Assembly (NCBI GenBank): GCA_013153395.1 | Contig: JAADEL010000007.1 | Coordinates: 1-34,788, forward strand | DNA length: 34,788 bases | DNA from: Microcaldota archaeon | GTDB lineage: Archaea; Micrarchaeota; Micrarchaeia; Anstonellales; J096 | Direction: 5' to 3' | Shown here: piece by piece, positions 9,694 to 18,803 of the stretch | Position numbering within the stretch: the first letter of the stretch is position 1 | How the letters are laid out: each line of letters opens with the position of its first letter | Translations under genes and position numbers: made by a program | Notes under the pieces: generated by a model | Told to the model about the DNA's origin: nothing | The model's database searches: none | The model's input: the letters and a program-made list of their open reading frames with translations, nothing else

Positions 9694-10014
9694 ATGGTGA
9701 AGGTTTATCGCGAGAAAAAACCAAGCGGCTTAGAAATAAGTGTGAAGGTAACGTTTCCTGAAGGTGAGGTCCCTCGCCCTAGCTTTAACGAGGAAAGATT
9801 TCCTCTAAGGCAGGCTTTAATGGCCCTTACTTATTACTGCAATCTCAAGGAGAGCTTGAGCCCCAAGCATCCTTTAGCTGTTGAGCTGCGGGAGATAGTA
9901 CATGAGTGGATAGAGTTGGCCCACCAACTCAAAAACCAGGATACCTTTGCCAACCACTTCCTTCGAAAGGTCTCCAAGACCGATGTGGATCCTTTCGACC
10001 TGGACAGGTGGTGA
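9694..10014 (+). CDS. Hypothetical protein (107 aa)
   Basis: ORF MVKVYREKKPSGLEISVKV...; start at 9694 avoids overlap with the divergent aclA; no recognised family. Confidence 0.6.
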   Translation: MVKVYREKKPSGLEISVKVTFPEGEVPRPSFNEERFPLRQALMALTYYCNLKESLSPKHPLAVELREIVHEWIELAHQLKNQDTFANHFLRKVSKTDVDPFDLDRW

Positions 10015-10017
10015 AAG

Positions 10018-10683
10018 ATGAGATGGAAAAAACCCACCATACTGCGCAAAGTAGATGGATGGATAGATGAAGAAGGGAAGATAATAAAAGAGCCTCGAGA
10101 AGAAGGGAAGAAAATAAAAAAGCGTCACGTTCTCTTTTCCCATCCTCTGTTGGAGGTAATATTAGAGGGAAAGTCCCCTTCTAATTATCGACGCCATTGG
10201 CTGTACTGCTTCTTGAAGGAGGCGGGTCAAGAGGATGCCATAGACCTAGTAAGAAGAGGAGAATATTCCACCCGTTTGCTTTCTACCCCTCCTTCTCTTG
10301 ATCCTAAATCTTCTTTGGAGGTGGCCCTCCACACTTTGGCATTAGGAAGACCCCCTTATATTCGCAATACCTACCGGGATAAAGTGCTTCCTACCGGAGA
10401 ATGGACGATAGGAGCCTATGTGCCACCTCCTTACCGCTATTTTGTGAGGGAGGGTAAGCTCATACGACCTTTTCCTTATGATGAGGCTATAGTGACCGCA
10501 GAGGTGATCCAGGCCACCCGACAAATCTTAGAAGGTCTAGGAGAGGAAAAGGGAGAAAAGATGAAAAAGGTAATTGAATGGGAAGAATGGGTAGGGATTT
10601 TAGAAAGATGGAGGAAGCTGGCAGAGGCGTTGGCCCGCTTAGGAGACCAGAAGGCGCAGAGCTTTCTTAGCATAAGCTTTTAA
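10018..10683 (+). CDS. Hypothetical protein (221 aa)
   Basis: Long ORF 3 nt downstream of the preceding ORF; no recognised family. Confidence 0.65.
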   Translation: MRWKKPTILRKVDGWIDEEGKIIKEPREEGKKIKKRHVLFSHPLLEVILEGKSPSNYRRHWLYCFLKEAGQEDAIDLVRRGEYSTRLLSTPPSLDPKSSLEVALHTLALGRPPYIRNTYRDKVLPTGEWTIGAYVPPPYRYFVREGKLIRPFPYDEAIVTAEVIQATRQILEGLGEEKGEKMKKVIEWEEWVGILERWRKLAEALARLGDQKAQSFLSISF

Positions 10684-10709
10684 GCATTTTTGTTTAATGT
10701 ATAAGACGA

Positions 10710-10782
10710 AGCCCTGTCGTCTAGCGGTCCAGGATGTCGGGCTTTGGACCCGAAGACCCAGGTTCGAATCCTGGCAGGGCTA
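10710..10782 (+). tRNA. tRNA-Gln (anticodon UUG)
   Basis: Acceptor AGCCCTG/CAGGGCT, anticodon arm CGGG-CTTTGGA-CCCG (anticodon TTG), T-arm CCAGG-TTCGAAT-CCTGG, discriminator A, CCA not encoded. Confidence 0.95.
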
Positions 10783-10834
10783 CTCTGGAAAAATAAGGGG
10801 CGGTAAAGGGCTTTTTTAGACGACCAACCTAACC

Positions 10835-10850
10835 GAAAGGTTTAAAAAGG
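10835..10850 (+). promoter_or_regulatory. BRE/TATA promoter of thermosome gene, with downstream Shine-Dalgarno GGTGATG at 10873-10879
   Basis: CGAAAGGTTTAAAAAG; expected TSS about 10868; GGTGATG 6 nt before ATG 10885. Confidence 0.7.
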
Positions 10851-10884
10851 CAACCCCTAATAATAACCATCAGGTGATGAAAAG

Positions 10885-12507
10885 ATGGCAGGAAAGATTT
10901 CTCAAGATGTAATGCCTGAGGGCACTCAACGTGTTCTTGGTAGGGATGCCATGAGATTGAACATAGCAATAGCCTATGCCATTTCCCAGATACTCAAGAG
11001 CACCTTGGGTCCTAAGGGTATGGATAAGATGCTAGTAAGCGACCTTGGAGATATCATTATCACCAATGACGGAGCTACTATCCTCGAGGAGATGAATGTT
11101 GACCACCCTACCGCTAAGCTCTTGGTAGAGGTAGCCAAGACTCAGGATAAGGAGGTAGGAGATGGAACTACTACCAGCGTGGTAATCGCAGGAAACCTTC
11201 TCAAGAATGCAGGCCAGTTGATTGACAAGAACATCCACCCTACCACTATTGTAAAGGGATATGAGCTTGCAGAGAAGAAGGCCCAAGAGGAGCTTGTAGA
11301 TATTGCTGACAAGGTAGACCCTAACGATAAGGAAACCCTAAAGCAGATTGCCAAGGTATCCTTGGGCTCTAAGGGAGTAGGAAGCGAGGAAGAAAAGGAT
11401 ATGATTGCTCAGATTGTGGTGGATGCTGTTACCCAGGTGCTAGAAGAAAAGGATGGCAAGAGATATGTGGATCTGGATTTGATTAAGATTGAGAAGAAAG
11501 CAGGTGGATCTGTAAAGGACACCAAGCTCATCAAGGGTATTGTGATTGATAAGGAGGTTGTGCACTCTGGCATGCCTAAGAGAGTAGAGAACGCCAAGAT
11601 TGCCTTGATTGATGCTCCTTTGGAGATTGAGAAGACCGAGACCGATGCCAAGATTAGCATTACCTCTCCTGACCAGCTAGAGGCCTTCCTCAAGAAAGAG
11701 GAGGAGATGCTCAAGGGCATGGTGGAGAAAATCAAGAAGGCTGGTGCTAACGTGGTATTTGTTCAAAAAGGAATTGATGACATTGCCCAGTATTACTTGG
11801 CTAAGGAGGGCATCATGGCTGTGAGGAGAGTGAAGAAGAGCGACATGGAGAAGCTGGCAAGAGCAACAGGTGCCCGCATCGCCACCAGTATTGATGACCT
11901 TACCGAAAAGGACCTTGGAGAGGCCCAGCTTGTAGAGGAGAGAAAGATTGCAGGAGATGCTATGATTTTCGTAGAGGGTGCCAAGGATCCTAAGTCTGTG
12001 ACCATCTTTATCCGAGGTGGAACTGACCACGTGACCAGCGAGGTAGAGAGAGCTCTCCGAGATGCTATCGGAGCAGTGGCTTCTGTAATCCAAGATGGCT
12101 TGTATGTGACTGGAGGAGGTTCTGTGGAGGTAGAGTTGGCCCAGAGATTGAGAGAGTATGCTAAGACCCTAGGAGGAAGGGAGCAGCTAGCTGTGGAGAA
12201 CTATGCTGATGCCCTTGAAAGCATTCCTACCGCACTAGCTGAGAACGCAGGTATGGATGCTATCGACACTATTGTGGAGTTGAGGGCCCAGCACACCAAG
12301 GGCAACAAGTATGCAGGAGTGAATGTGTTTGACGGCAAGGTAGATGATATGAAGAAGCTAGGAGTGCTTGAGCCTTACAGGGTAAAGAAGCAGGCCCTTG
12401 CCTCTGCAACCGAGGTAGCCCGACTAATCCTCCGCATTGACGACATTATCGCTTCCAAGGGCTCCTCCAAGAAGGACGACAGCGGAAGTGATTTCAACCT
12501 GGATTAG
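10885..12507 (+). CDS. Thermosome (group II chaperonin) subunit
   Basis: [47 protein letters not shown], 540 aa. Confidence 0.97.
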   Translation: MAGKISQDVMPEGTQRVLGRDAMRLNIAIAYAISQILKSTLGPKGMDKMLVSDLGDIIITNDGATILEEMNVDHPTAKLLVEVAKTQDKEVGDGTTTSVVIAGNLLKNAGQLIDKNIHPTTIVKGYELAEKKAQEELVDIADKVDPNDKETLKQIAKVSLGSKGVGSEEEKDMIAQIVVDAVTQVLEEKDGKRYVDLDLIKIEKKAGGSVKDTKLIKGIVIDKEVVHSGMPKRVENAKIALIDAPLEIEKTETDAKISITSPDQLEAFLKKEEEMLKGMVEKIKKAGANVVFVQKGIDDIAQYYLAKEGIMAVRRVKKSDMEKLARATGARIATSIDDLTEKDLGEAQLVEERKIAGDAMIFVEGAKDPKSVTIFIRGGTDHVTSEVERALRDAIGAVASVIQDGLYVTGGGSVEVELAQRLREYAKTLGGREQLAVENYADALESIPTALAENAGMDAIDTIVELRAQHTKGNKYAGVNVFDGKVDDMKKLGVLEPYRVKKQALASATEVARLILRIDDIIASKGSSKKDDSGSDFNLD

Positions 12508-12546
12508 AGCCTTAGAGAGGCTCTTTAACCTCTTTTTTTCTTTTTT
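12506..12546 (+). terminator. Hairpin plus T-rich tract at the thermosome 3' end
   Basis: Stem AGAGCCT/AGGCTCT with loop TAGAG, followed by TTTaaccTCTTTTTTTCTTTTTT. Confidence 0.6.
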
Positions 12547-12766
12547 ATTAGAACATCTGGATCGTTTTGATGCGGGCCTGAAGGCCGCCCATGTTCTTCC
12601 CCATATCCAAAAATACTCTCGCATCTATACTGATATTCCTCTTTTGAAGGAATATATCCCTAAGGAGAAGCAATCTTCCTTTGAAGAAGCCGAATTCGTG
12701 ATAAGCGAAAGATATACTACCAAGCCCGGTGTTTATTTCTCTCAAGAGGGAAGCTGGAGCAATATC

Positions 12767-13966
12767 TTGGTAAGAAAGCATGGCAAGGAGTTTGAGCTTC
12801 TCTTCTTCCTCCTAATAGCAACTATAGGGATGGGATATCTGCTCCAAGACCATACTCCCTTAGATGACCTTAACCGCCATCTAAAGGCCTGGCAGTACTC
12901 GAGCTACAAAGAGCTTTATCCCTTTACTACCTGGATGTTTTCTTTCAATCCCTATTGGCTCTGGGACAATCTTTTAGGATGGCTTTATCAGCAGCTGGGA
13001 GATTTTTCCCATCGCCTAGTGCAACTGGGTGCTTTCTTCCTCATGCTGGAGGTCTTTCGGCGGGTGCATGAGCATCTTCCTATGAGAGAATGGCCTCTCT
13101 TGCTTCTTATATGGCTTTACTTTCTTAGCTTAAACATAACGTTAGCTCGTCCTTCCTTCTATATGAGCATGCTTTCTCTCATTATTTACCTCGGAGGAGG
13201 GCTGCTATGGAAGCTTCTCTGGACCTTAATGGGATTAGGGTATTATGTGTGGTGGATATACTTGCCTTTGGTGCTCCATCGCAAGCACATGCTTTGGTTA
13301 AGCCTGTTTTTGCTGGTATTTTGGATAGGGTATACGGATGGGACCTACTTCCAGGAGCTTGCCACCTTCTTCTCCTTGGTGTGGGAAAGAGGCCTGCACA
13401 ACATTTTGGAGAATAAAGCATGGTTTTATTATATTGGGGATCCTCTGGTGCTAATGATGCTGGGAGCTTGGCTGATTTCCAAAAAACGCTATCTCTGGGG
13501 CACTATTTATAGTATGCTCTTATACCAGATTCGATACTTCCAGCAGCTCACCATTCCTCTAATGATGGGAAGTATATCTCCTAGATTGAAGTTTCTGTTT
13601 TCCTGGATTCCTTGGGAGATCATGTATGGGGTAGTGGTAATAGTGATGTTTTCTTATTTTATGCCCTCTCACAATTTCCTCTATGACTTTGGCAACATCT
13701 CCCTGGACAATAAAACCTTATTGGCCTCAAACATGGGTATTATGTATCAAATTCTCCATAAATATGATTATGTGAGAATCGCTCCTGCTATGGAGTTAGG
13801 GTTGAATGTTCCGGAGGTAAACGCCTTTTTGGCCAATAAAACCTTGGATTGTGGGTTTGCCCAGCAGTTTGATTATGTGATTTCCGATGTTCCATTGAAT
13901 GAGAGCTGCCTCCAGCTCACCTATGCTACCAAGGACCTATTCTTTTATGTACCGGTAAACGAATAA
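12767..13966 (+). CDS. Polytopic membrane protein, possibly GT-C-fold glycosyltransferase-like (start uncertain; frame open from 12437)
   Basis: Many hydrophobic segments; first TM followed by DHTPLDDLNRHLKAW, then a C-terminal soluble-looking domain. TTG 12767 is a candidate start; no ATG in frame between the thermosome stop and TM1. Confidence 0.55.
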   Translation: MVRKHGKEFELLFFLLIATIGMGYLLQDHTPLDDLNRHLKAWQYSSYKELYPFTTWMFSFNPYWLWDNLLGWLYQQLGDFSHRLVQLGAFFLMLEVFRRVHEHLPMREWPLLLLIWLYFLSLNITLARPSFYMSMLSLIIYLGGGLLWKLLWTLMGLGYYVWWIYLPLVLHRKHMLWLSLFLLVFWIGYTDGTYFQELATFFSLVWERGLHNILENKAWFYYIGDPLVLMMLGAWLISKKRYLWGTIYSMLLYQIRYFQQLTIPLMMGSISPRLKFLFSWIPWEIMYGVVVIVMFSYFMPSHNFLYDFGNISLDNKTLLASNMGIMYQILHKYDYVRIAPAMELGLNVPEVNAFLANKTLDCGFAQQFDYVISDVPLNESCLQLTYATKDLFFYVPVNE

Positions 13967-14434
13967 CTCCTCGAAGAAGAGCTTTTTTCTTGCTACCAGC
14001 TCCCACCCTTGCAGGAGATCCTTGCCCGGGGTTTGGTCATTGATGAGAACATAGGCCCGGCCACCAGGAAGAAGATATTCTTGGACTTCTTTCACAAAGC
14101 GGGCAAAGGAGCCATTATCCACTGTTTCAGGGTCAGGAGGCCCTCCATCAGGCGGCAGATAAGGAGGATTAAAGGAGATAACCTCAAACCTCCGGGAAAT
14201 ATTGGAAAATAAATCGCTCTCCACAAACACAATATCTAATCCTTGTGCGTTCCTTCTTGCCTCCTGTAAGGCCTCTGGGTCAATGTCGGCAGCCCAGACC
14301 TCTTCCTCAGGATGTGTTCTTTTATAGGAGATGGCAAGATAGCCCGAACCAGTGCCCATATCCAGATAGGAACCCTTTTCTTTCTTGAGCACCCCCTCCA
14401 TCAAGAAGGTATCTTCCGAGGGAGAATAGGTCAT
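13937..14434 (-). CDS. HemK2/Mtq2-like N5-glutamine methyltransferase
   Basis: YSPSEDTFLM, LDMGTGSGYLAIS, SFNPPYLPP (NPPY motif). Confidence 0.85.
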   Translation of the reverse strand: MTYSPSEDTFLMEGVLKKEKGSYLDMGTGSGYLAISYKRTHPEEEVWAADIDPEALQEARRNAQGLDIVFVESDLFSNISRRFEVISFNPPYLPPDGGPPDPETVDNGSFARFVKEVQEYLLPGGRAYVLINDQTPGKDLLQGWELVARKKLFFEELFVYRYIKE

Positions 14435-15057
14435 TTGTAGAGGGTGAGAAGCTCTCGCAGGTCGGTAATCTCCCTGTGGGCGTTGGAGGGGAGATGGGCT
14501 CTTTTGCCCCGCCTTATGCGTATGGTGTAATGGCCGGCTTCCCGGGCAGGAGCAATATCACTCTCGGGATTATCTCCTATCATCACTCCCTTTTCCAAGG
14601 ACTTAAAGAACTCGGGTGTTTTTTGGTCGGTTACTATGACGTTGTTTTCAAAAAGCCACTCCAGCCTCAACCTTATTATCTTTTCCCATTGCTTTTTGGG
14701 TAATCCTTGAGTAACCACATACAAGGGATAGCCTCGCATCTTGAGCTCAGTGAGCACATAATGCACTTCAGGATAGGGTGTCATGTGGAACTTGGTAGCA
14801 TGATAAGCTGCTACAGCCGCCGCTACATACCTCTCCAAAGGCGTGAGGTTGAATTGCTTGGCCAGCAGGTCAAAGTGATAAGGATAGTTGGAGGTCTTTT
14901 CCTCCACAATCCGATCAAGGGCAAGCCTTAGCTCCTCAAAGCTATAAGGAGCTCCTTGGGCAATCATGGCCTTTACCGCATTATCCCGGGCCTCCCGGGT
15001 AAAATCCGTAGAAGGAAAAAGCGTATCATCCAAATCAAAATATAGAGGAGGTTTCAT
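14431..15057 (-). CDS. HAD-superfamily hydrolase
   Basis: YFDLDDTLFPS, VVTQGLPKKQ, VMIGDNPESDIAPAREAGHYTI. Confidence 0.9.
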   Translation of the reverse strand: MKPPLYFDLDDTLFPSTDFTREARDNAVKAMIAQGAPYSFEELRLALDRIVEEKTSNYPYHFDLLAKQFNLTPLERYVAAAVAAYHATKFHMTPYPEVHYVLTELKMRGYPLYVVTQGLPKKQWEKIIRLRLEWLFENNVIVTDQKTPEFFKSLEKGVMIGDNPESDIAPAREAGHYTIRIRRGKRAHLPSNAHREITDLRELLTLYK

Positions 15058-15062
15058 GCTAT

Positions 15063-15120
15063 CACTCAGCTTTGGGTCATATCATCACTCATCAGATTCA
15101 TCCAGTTCTCATCTCTCACT
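15063..15120 (-). ncRNA. Candidate C/D-box guide sRNA
   Basis: Minus strand: GAGATGA (C, 6/7) - 13 nt - CTGA (D') - TGA - GTGATGA (C', 7/7) - 12 nt - CTGA (D); TATA-like GTTTTTAAGC centred about 25 bp upstream. Confidence 0.6.
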
Positions 15121-15139
15121 ATGATATCAGCGTGAAAGC

Positions 15140-16348
15140 TTAAAAACATAATACATAGAGGGGAATATGCTTGGAGCTCACTTCTAAAGCAAGCGATAGC
15201 GTAAGATAAGGAGTGCGAGCTCTGTGGCTTTTTACCTCTATCTTCTGCTCACCTAGCTTGAAATCCGGTTCTTTCTTTTCACCATAGCAAAAGGGCAAGC
15301 TGTAATAATTAGCAAGCTTATGGAGATAATTGGCCGCATAGGTCTCAAGGAGGTAGCCTCTGTTCTCGGTAGTAAGGTTATGAGGGTGCCAGTAGTTAAA
15401 GGCAGCTACCATACTAGGCGAAGGCAGATATCTCTTTTTGGGCTTGCGATGCTGCCTCACAATAGAGCCGCATCTAGAGACTGAGAATACCAGCCCGCTT
15501 TTTTCCATCATGTCCAAAATCTTTACCAAGGTGCCCATGCTTATTCCTCGGAGATATTCATTCTCCCGTATTTTCTCCAACGATAGAGGGCCTGTCTGAG
15601 AGAGCCTTGCCACTGACATAAGCACATGCTTGGCTGCCTGCAACGTAGAGCTTTCCACATTCTCAATCACCGGAAAGTCCCTATCTATTACGGAGAATGC
15701 TACCTCTCGTATGGGATGGTGGGCTTTGGTGAAGGGAAATCCTCCATAGAGCAAGAACTCATAAAAGCTCTCCTCTAATTTCCCCTGCGTTAAATCTATT
15801 AGCTGCAGGAGGAAATCTTCCAAAGGCGGAATAGAATGGTGTAAGAAGGCCTCCTCTACCCTAGGAGGTTCAAGATTGGTGTTTTTTTCCAGCATAAGCC
15901 ACTCACAAAAAGATAGGGGTGAGAGTTCATAAGCGCGGTATCTTCTCACTATGTCAGCATTAAACTGGAGGGAAAGGGCGTTGGATCCTGAGATATAGAT
16001 GCGTGCTTTGGGATAGCGGTCTGCGAGGTATTTTGCTAACCTGCCCCATTCTTTGTAATATTGGGCCTCATCCCACAATAGCACCCCCTCTGGATATCGT
16101 TGAAAATAGGCCTTTATTACTTCCTTTAAATCATAATCTACATGGTCGGAGGAAAGATAAAGGGCGTTGGGAAAGTGCTGGGCAAGCTGAAGGAGCAAGG
16201 TGGTTTTTCCTGTGCCTCTTAATCCTGTTAATCGCACCCGCTGCTCCTTTAACAAATGCTTGTAGAGAAAGCGTTTAGTGGATGGAACCTGAGATAAAAG
16301 CTCCTGGGTCTCGGCCATAAGCTCGGCCAATATACGATGTTGCTGCAT
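15140..16348 (-). CDS. P-loop ATPase of the AAA/DUF4143 type
   Basis: GLRGTGKTTLLLQLA Walker A, VLLWDEAQ Walker B, YISGSNA sensor, C-terminal nuclease-like EVKSHR segment. Confidence 0.85.
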   Translation of the reverse strand: MQQHRILAELMAETQELLSQVPSTKRFLYKHLLKEQRVRLTGLRGTGKTTLLLQLAQHFPNALYLSSDHVDYDLKEVIKAYFQRYPEGVLLWDEAQYYKEWGRLAKYLADRYPKARIYISGSNALSLQFNADIVRRYRAYELSPLSFCEWLMLEKNTNLEPPRVEEAFLHHSIPPLEDFLLQLIDLTQGKLEESFYEFLLYGGFPFTKAHHPIREVAFSVIDRDFPVIENVESSTLQAAKHVLMSVARLSQTGPLSLEKIRENEYLRGISMGTLVKILDMMEKSGLVFSVSRCGSIVRQHRKPKKRYLPSPSMVAAFNYWHPHNLTTENRGYLLETYAANYLHKLANYYSLPFCYGEKKEPDFKLGEQKIEVKSHRARTPYLTLSLALEVSSKHIPLYVLCF

Positions 16349-16368
16349 GTTTTCATTTAAATGAAAAC
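16349..16368. promoter_or_regulatory. 20-bp perfect palindrome, candidate operator
   Basis: GTTTTCATTTAAATGAAAAC, directly abutting the ATPase start codon; a second related half-conserved copy lies at about 16384-16401. Confidence 0.55.
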
Positions 16369-16435
16369 TCTTTATAAATCCTTACTCATTTGAATGAAAA
16401 GATAACCCTTTAAAGGCTGAGCTTGATATAAAGGC

Positions 16436-17530
16436 ATGACCACCATTTCTGTGATAAAAGCCGATATAGGCGGATTAGTAGGGCATACTGGTGTGGACCC
16501 TGACATCTTGTCTTTCTTTGAAGAAGGGCTTAAGGAAGAAAGCATCTTTGACGACTTCTTTGTAGGATGGGCAGGAGATGATATCGCCCTCATTCTCTCC
16601 CATAACAAAGGTGAGAACCATCCTGAGGTCCATCGCATTGCATGGGAGCTTTTTAAAGAGGCAGCAGAGCTTGCCAAGGACAAAAAGCTCTATGGCGCCG
16701 GTCAAGATATCTTGAAGGATAGCTTCTCAGGCAATGTAAAGGGCTCAGGGCTAGGAGTAGCCGAAATGGAGTTTGAAGAGAGGCCCTCCGAGCCTATCGT
16801 CGTGTTTTTAATGGACAAGACAGAGCCTTCTGCCTTCAACCTTCCTCTCTATAAGATGTTTGCCGACCCTTTCAACACCCCGGGCCTCATTATTGATAAA
16901 GGCATGAGCAAGGGCTTCCGTTTTCTTATTTATGACCTTGTGAACAATAAGCAGGCCCACTTTGAAACTCCCGAGGAGAGCTATGCCTTGCTGGGATATA
17001 TCGGAGATAGACATTATGCCATAAAGAAGGTGTTTGCCCGCTCCGAGAAGTTCCCTGAAAAAGAGCCGGTGGCCTCGGTGAGCACCGAAAAGCTCTCTTT
17101 GATAGCGGGCCGTTATATAGGGAAGGATGACCCTGTGGCCATTGTGAGAGCTCAGTCTGGGCTGCCTGCGGTGGGTGAGATACTGGAGGCCTTTTCCCAT
17201 CCTTGGCTGGTAGCAGGCTGGATGAGGGGCTCCCATATAGGACCTTTGATGCCAGTGCCCATGGAGAAGGCCAACCCTTCCAGGTTTGACGGACCTCCCC
17301 GAGTGGTTGCCCTAGGATTCCAGGTGAATGACGGCAAGCTAGAGGGACCAGTGGATCTCTTTGATGATGTGGCCTTTGATAGGGTAAGAGAAAAAGCCAA
17401 TGAGGTGGCCGATTATATACGCCTCCACGGGCCTTTTGAACCCCACCGCCTACCTGCCCAGGACTTAGAATACACAACCTTGCCTGACCTTCAAGAGAGA
17501 TACAAGGAGCGATGGCAGCCTATAGAATGA
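16436..17530 (+). CDS. fbp: Fructose 1,6-bisphosphate aldolase/phosphatase
   Basis: ISVIKADIGGLVGHTG, FVGWAGDDIALILSH, DPFNTPGLIIDKGMSKGF; 364 aa. Confidence 0.95.
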   Translation: MTTISVIKADIGGLVGHTGVDPDILSFFEEGLKEESIFDDFFVGWAGDDIALILSHNKGENHPEVHRIAWELFKEAAELAKDKKLYGAGQDILKDSFSGNVKGSGLGVAEMEFEERPSEPIVVFLMDKTEPSAFNLPLYKMFADPFNTPGLIIDKGMSKGFRFLIYDLVNNKQAHFETPEESYALLGYIGDRHYAIKKVFARSEKFPEKEPVASVSTEKLSLIAGRYIGKDDPVAIVRAQSGLPAVGEILEAFSHPWLVAGWMRGSHIGPLMPVPMEKANPSRFDGPPRVVALGFQVNDGKLEGPVDLFDDVAFDRVREKANEVADYIRLHGPFEPHRLPAQDLEYTTLPDLQERYKERWQPIE

Positions 17531-18113
17531 TGTCTTCCTTTTCCAGCCTTATCTTTTTTCTTGGTGGGTGAGCAGCCTTCCCTAGAGGGAGGACTACGCT
17601 CACTCCGTAGCTCTCCGGAATCCCCAATATTTTTCTATAATCCTTTTCTATAAAACCGCCTATAGCACAGCTATCCACTCCCAGATAAGCAGCCTCTATC
17701 AACGCGAACCCTAAAGCAATATAGGTTTGATGCTCTAGATAGGCCCTTCTTTCTTGTTCATCCATGCCCTCTAGGAACTCGCGCAATCCTTGAAGGTAGC
17801 TATCTACCTGGGCCTCGGGAGTGCCTGCCTTTAGCCTTGCCTTCTTGAGCTTCCCCAGTATCTCGTCAATGTCCAAGGAGGTAAGAAAAACAATAATATG
17901 AGAAGCAGTCAGGATTTGCTTTTGGTTGTAGGAGGCAGGATAGAGAGCCTCTTTGGTCTCTGGGTCCTTAATAATCTTGAGGCGCCAAGGCTGAAGATTA
18001 TAGGAGGAGGGCGCGAGCCTGATTGCCTCTATGATCTGCTCTACCTTCTCTTCCGAGATGGCTTCGCCTGTAAAGGCCTTGGCGCAGAAGCGCCTCCTAA
18101 GCAGCTCGAGCAT
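17520..18113 (-). CDS. Nitroreductase-family protein
   Basis: RRFCAKAFTGEAISEEKVEQIIEAIRLAPSSYNLQPWRLKI; C-terminal GIPESYGVSVVLPLGKAA. Confidence 0.9.
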   Translation of the reverse strand: MLELLRRRFCAKAFTGEAISEEKVEQIIEAIRLAPSSYNLQPWRLKIIKDPETKEALYPASYNQKQILTASHIIVFLTSLDIDEILGKLKKARLKAGTPEAQVDSYLQGLREFLEGMDEQERRAYLEHQTYIALGFALIEAAYLGVDSCAIGGFIEKDYRKILGIPESYGVSVVLPLGKAAHPPRKKIRLEKEDIIL

Positions 18114-18473
18114 TTACTCCTGCTTGAGGTGCTCGGCTACCTCGTCTCTTTCTTCCTCGTCCTTTTCGTCTGGGTACTTGAGGAACTCGTCGCTCTGGGA
18201 AATCATAGTGATGAATGGATCAATCTCATGCTTCCTCAAGAAGGCTCCTACCAACAAGGTTCCTGTATAGCGGTTGTTTCTTATCTCCCAGAACATATAG
18301 AACTCCTCATACTGGGATTTGAGCTTGCGATAGGCCTGTCCATACTTGCTATTCTTCAAAGGATTTTGCTCAATAAAGAAGTGGTCAGGTGCCAGCTCAA
18401 TCACATAAAGAATGGCTCCTCTTCTTGTCTTCACTAACTTCAGTTTCACGTCCCATTCTCTTAAGGTTTCCAT
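18114..18473 (-). CDS. Hypothetical protein (119 aa)
   Basis: ORF abutting the nitroreductase gene with AT-rich promoter-like upstream region; no recognised family. Confidence 0.65.
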   Translation of the reverse strand: METLREWDVKLKLVKTRRGAILYVIELAPDHFFIEQNPLKNSKYGQAYRKLKSQYEEFYMFWEIRNNRYTGTLLVGAFLRKHEIDPFITMISQSDEFLKYPDEKDEEERDEVAEHLKQE

Positions 18474-18573
18474 GCTTAATATAGCCTTCCCCCCTTTAAA
18501 AAGATATGTGTTTAAAAATTGTTAGAGGTGTAAAAGTACCATGGTGGATTGGGAATGTAGGGGTCAAAGAACT

Positions 18574-18774
18574 ATGGTACGGCAGGTTTCCTGGCTTTAT
18601 CTAGTGGGTGCGGCCTTTGGTATAGCTGCAGGGGAAAAAGAGATGGCCACTCTCTTTGGAGGTCTAGGTGTGTTAGGCTTAGCCTCTACCACTCATCCCA
18701 GAGCCTTGAAGGCATGGTTAGCCCAACGCCGCAACTCCTTTGCTCGCCACAAACTCGGCCCGGATAGATGGTAA
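18574..18774 (+). CDS. Small hypothetical membrane protein
   Basis: Hydrophobic SWLYLVGAAFGIAAG and TLFGGLGVLGLAS; start either 18541 or 18574. Confidence 0.45.
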   Translation: MVRQVSWLYLVGAAFGIAAGEKEMATLFGGLGVLGLASTTHPRALKAWLAQRRNSFARHKLGPDRW

Positions 18775-18803
18775 TTTTAAAGAGTGGGGCGCTAAAATAA
18801 TAT

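Noticed and set aside
9603-9695. Upstream extension of aclA (MYILPQKCLKLLLLTKK...)
   Set aside because: Low-complexity, promoter-like DNA; homology starts at MKLFKRTDR, and the extension would overlap the divergent gene's promoter.
11677-12093. 138-aa minus-strand ORF antisense to thermosome
   Set aside because: Shadow of a highly conserved chaperonin gene.
15061-15125. ATCA/TCACTCA-rich stretch considered as a simple repeat or CRISPR-like remnant
   Set aside because: Spacing of the repeated words fits C/D box sRNA architecture on the minus strand better; no repeat-spacer periodicity.
16926-17477. 183-aa minus-strand ORF antisense to fbp
   Set aside because: Overlaps the FBPA/ase coding frame with strong motifs; translation lacks plausible domains.
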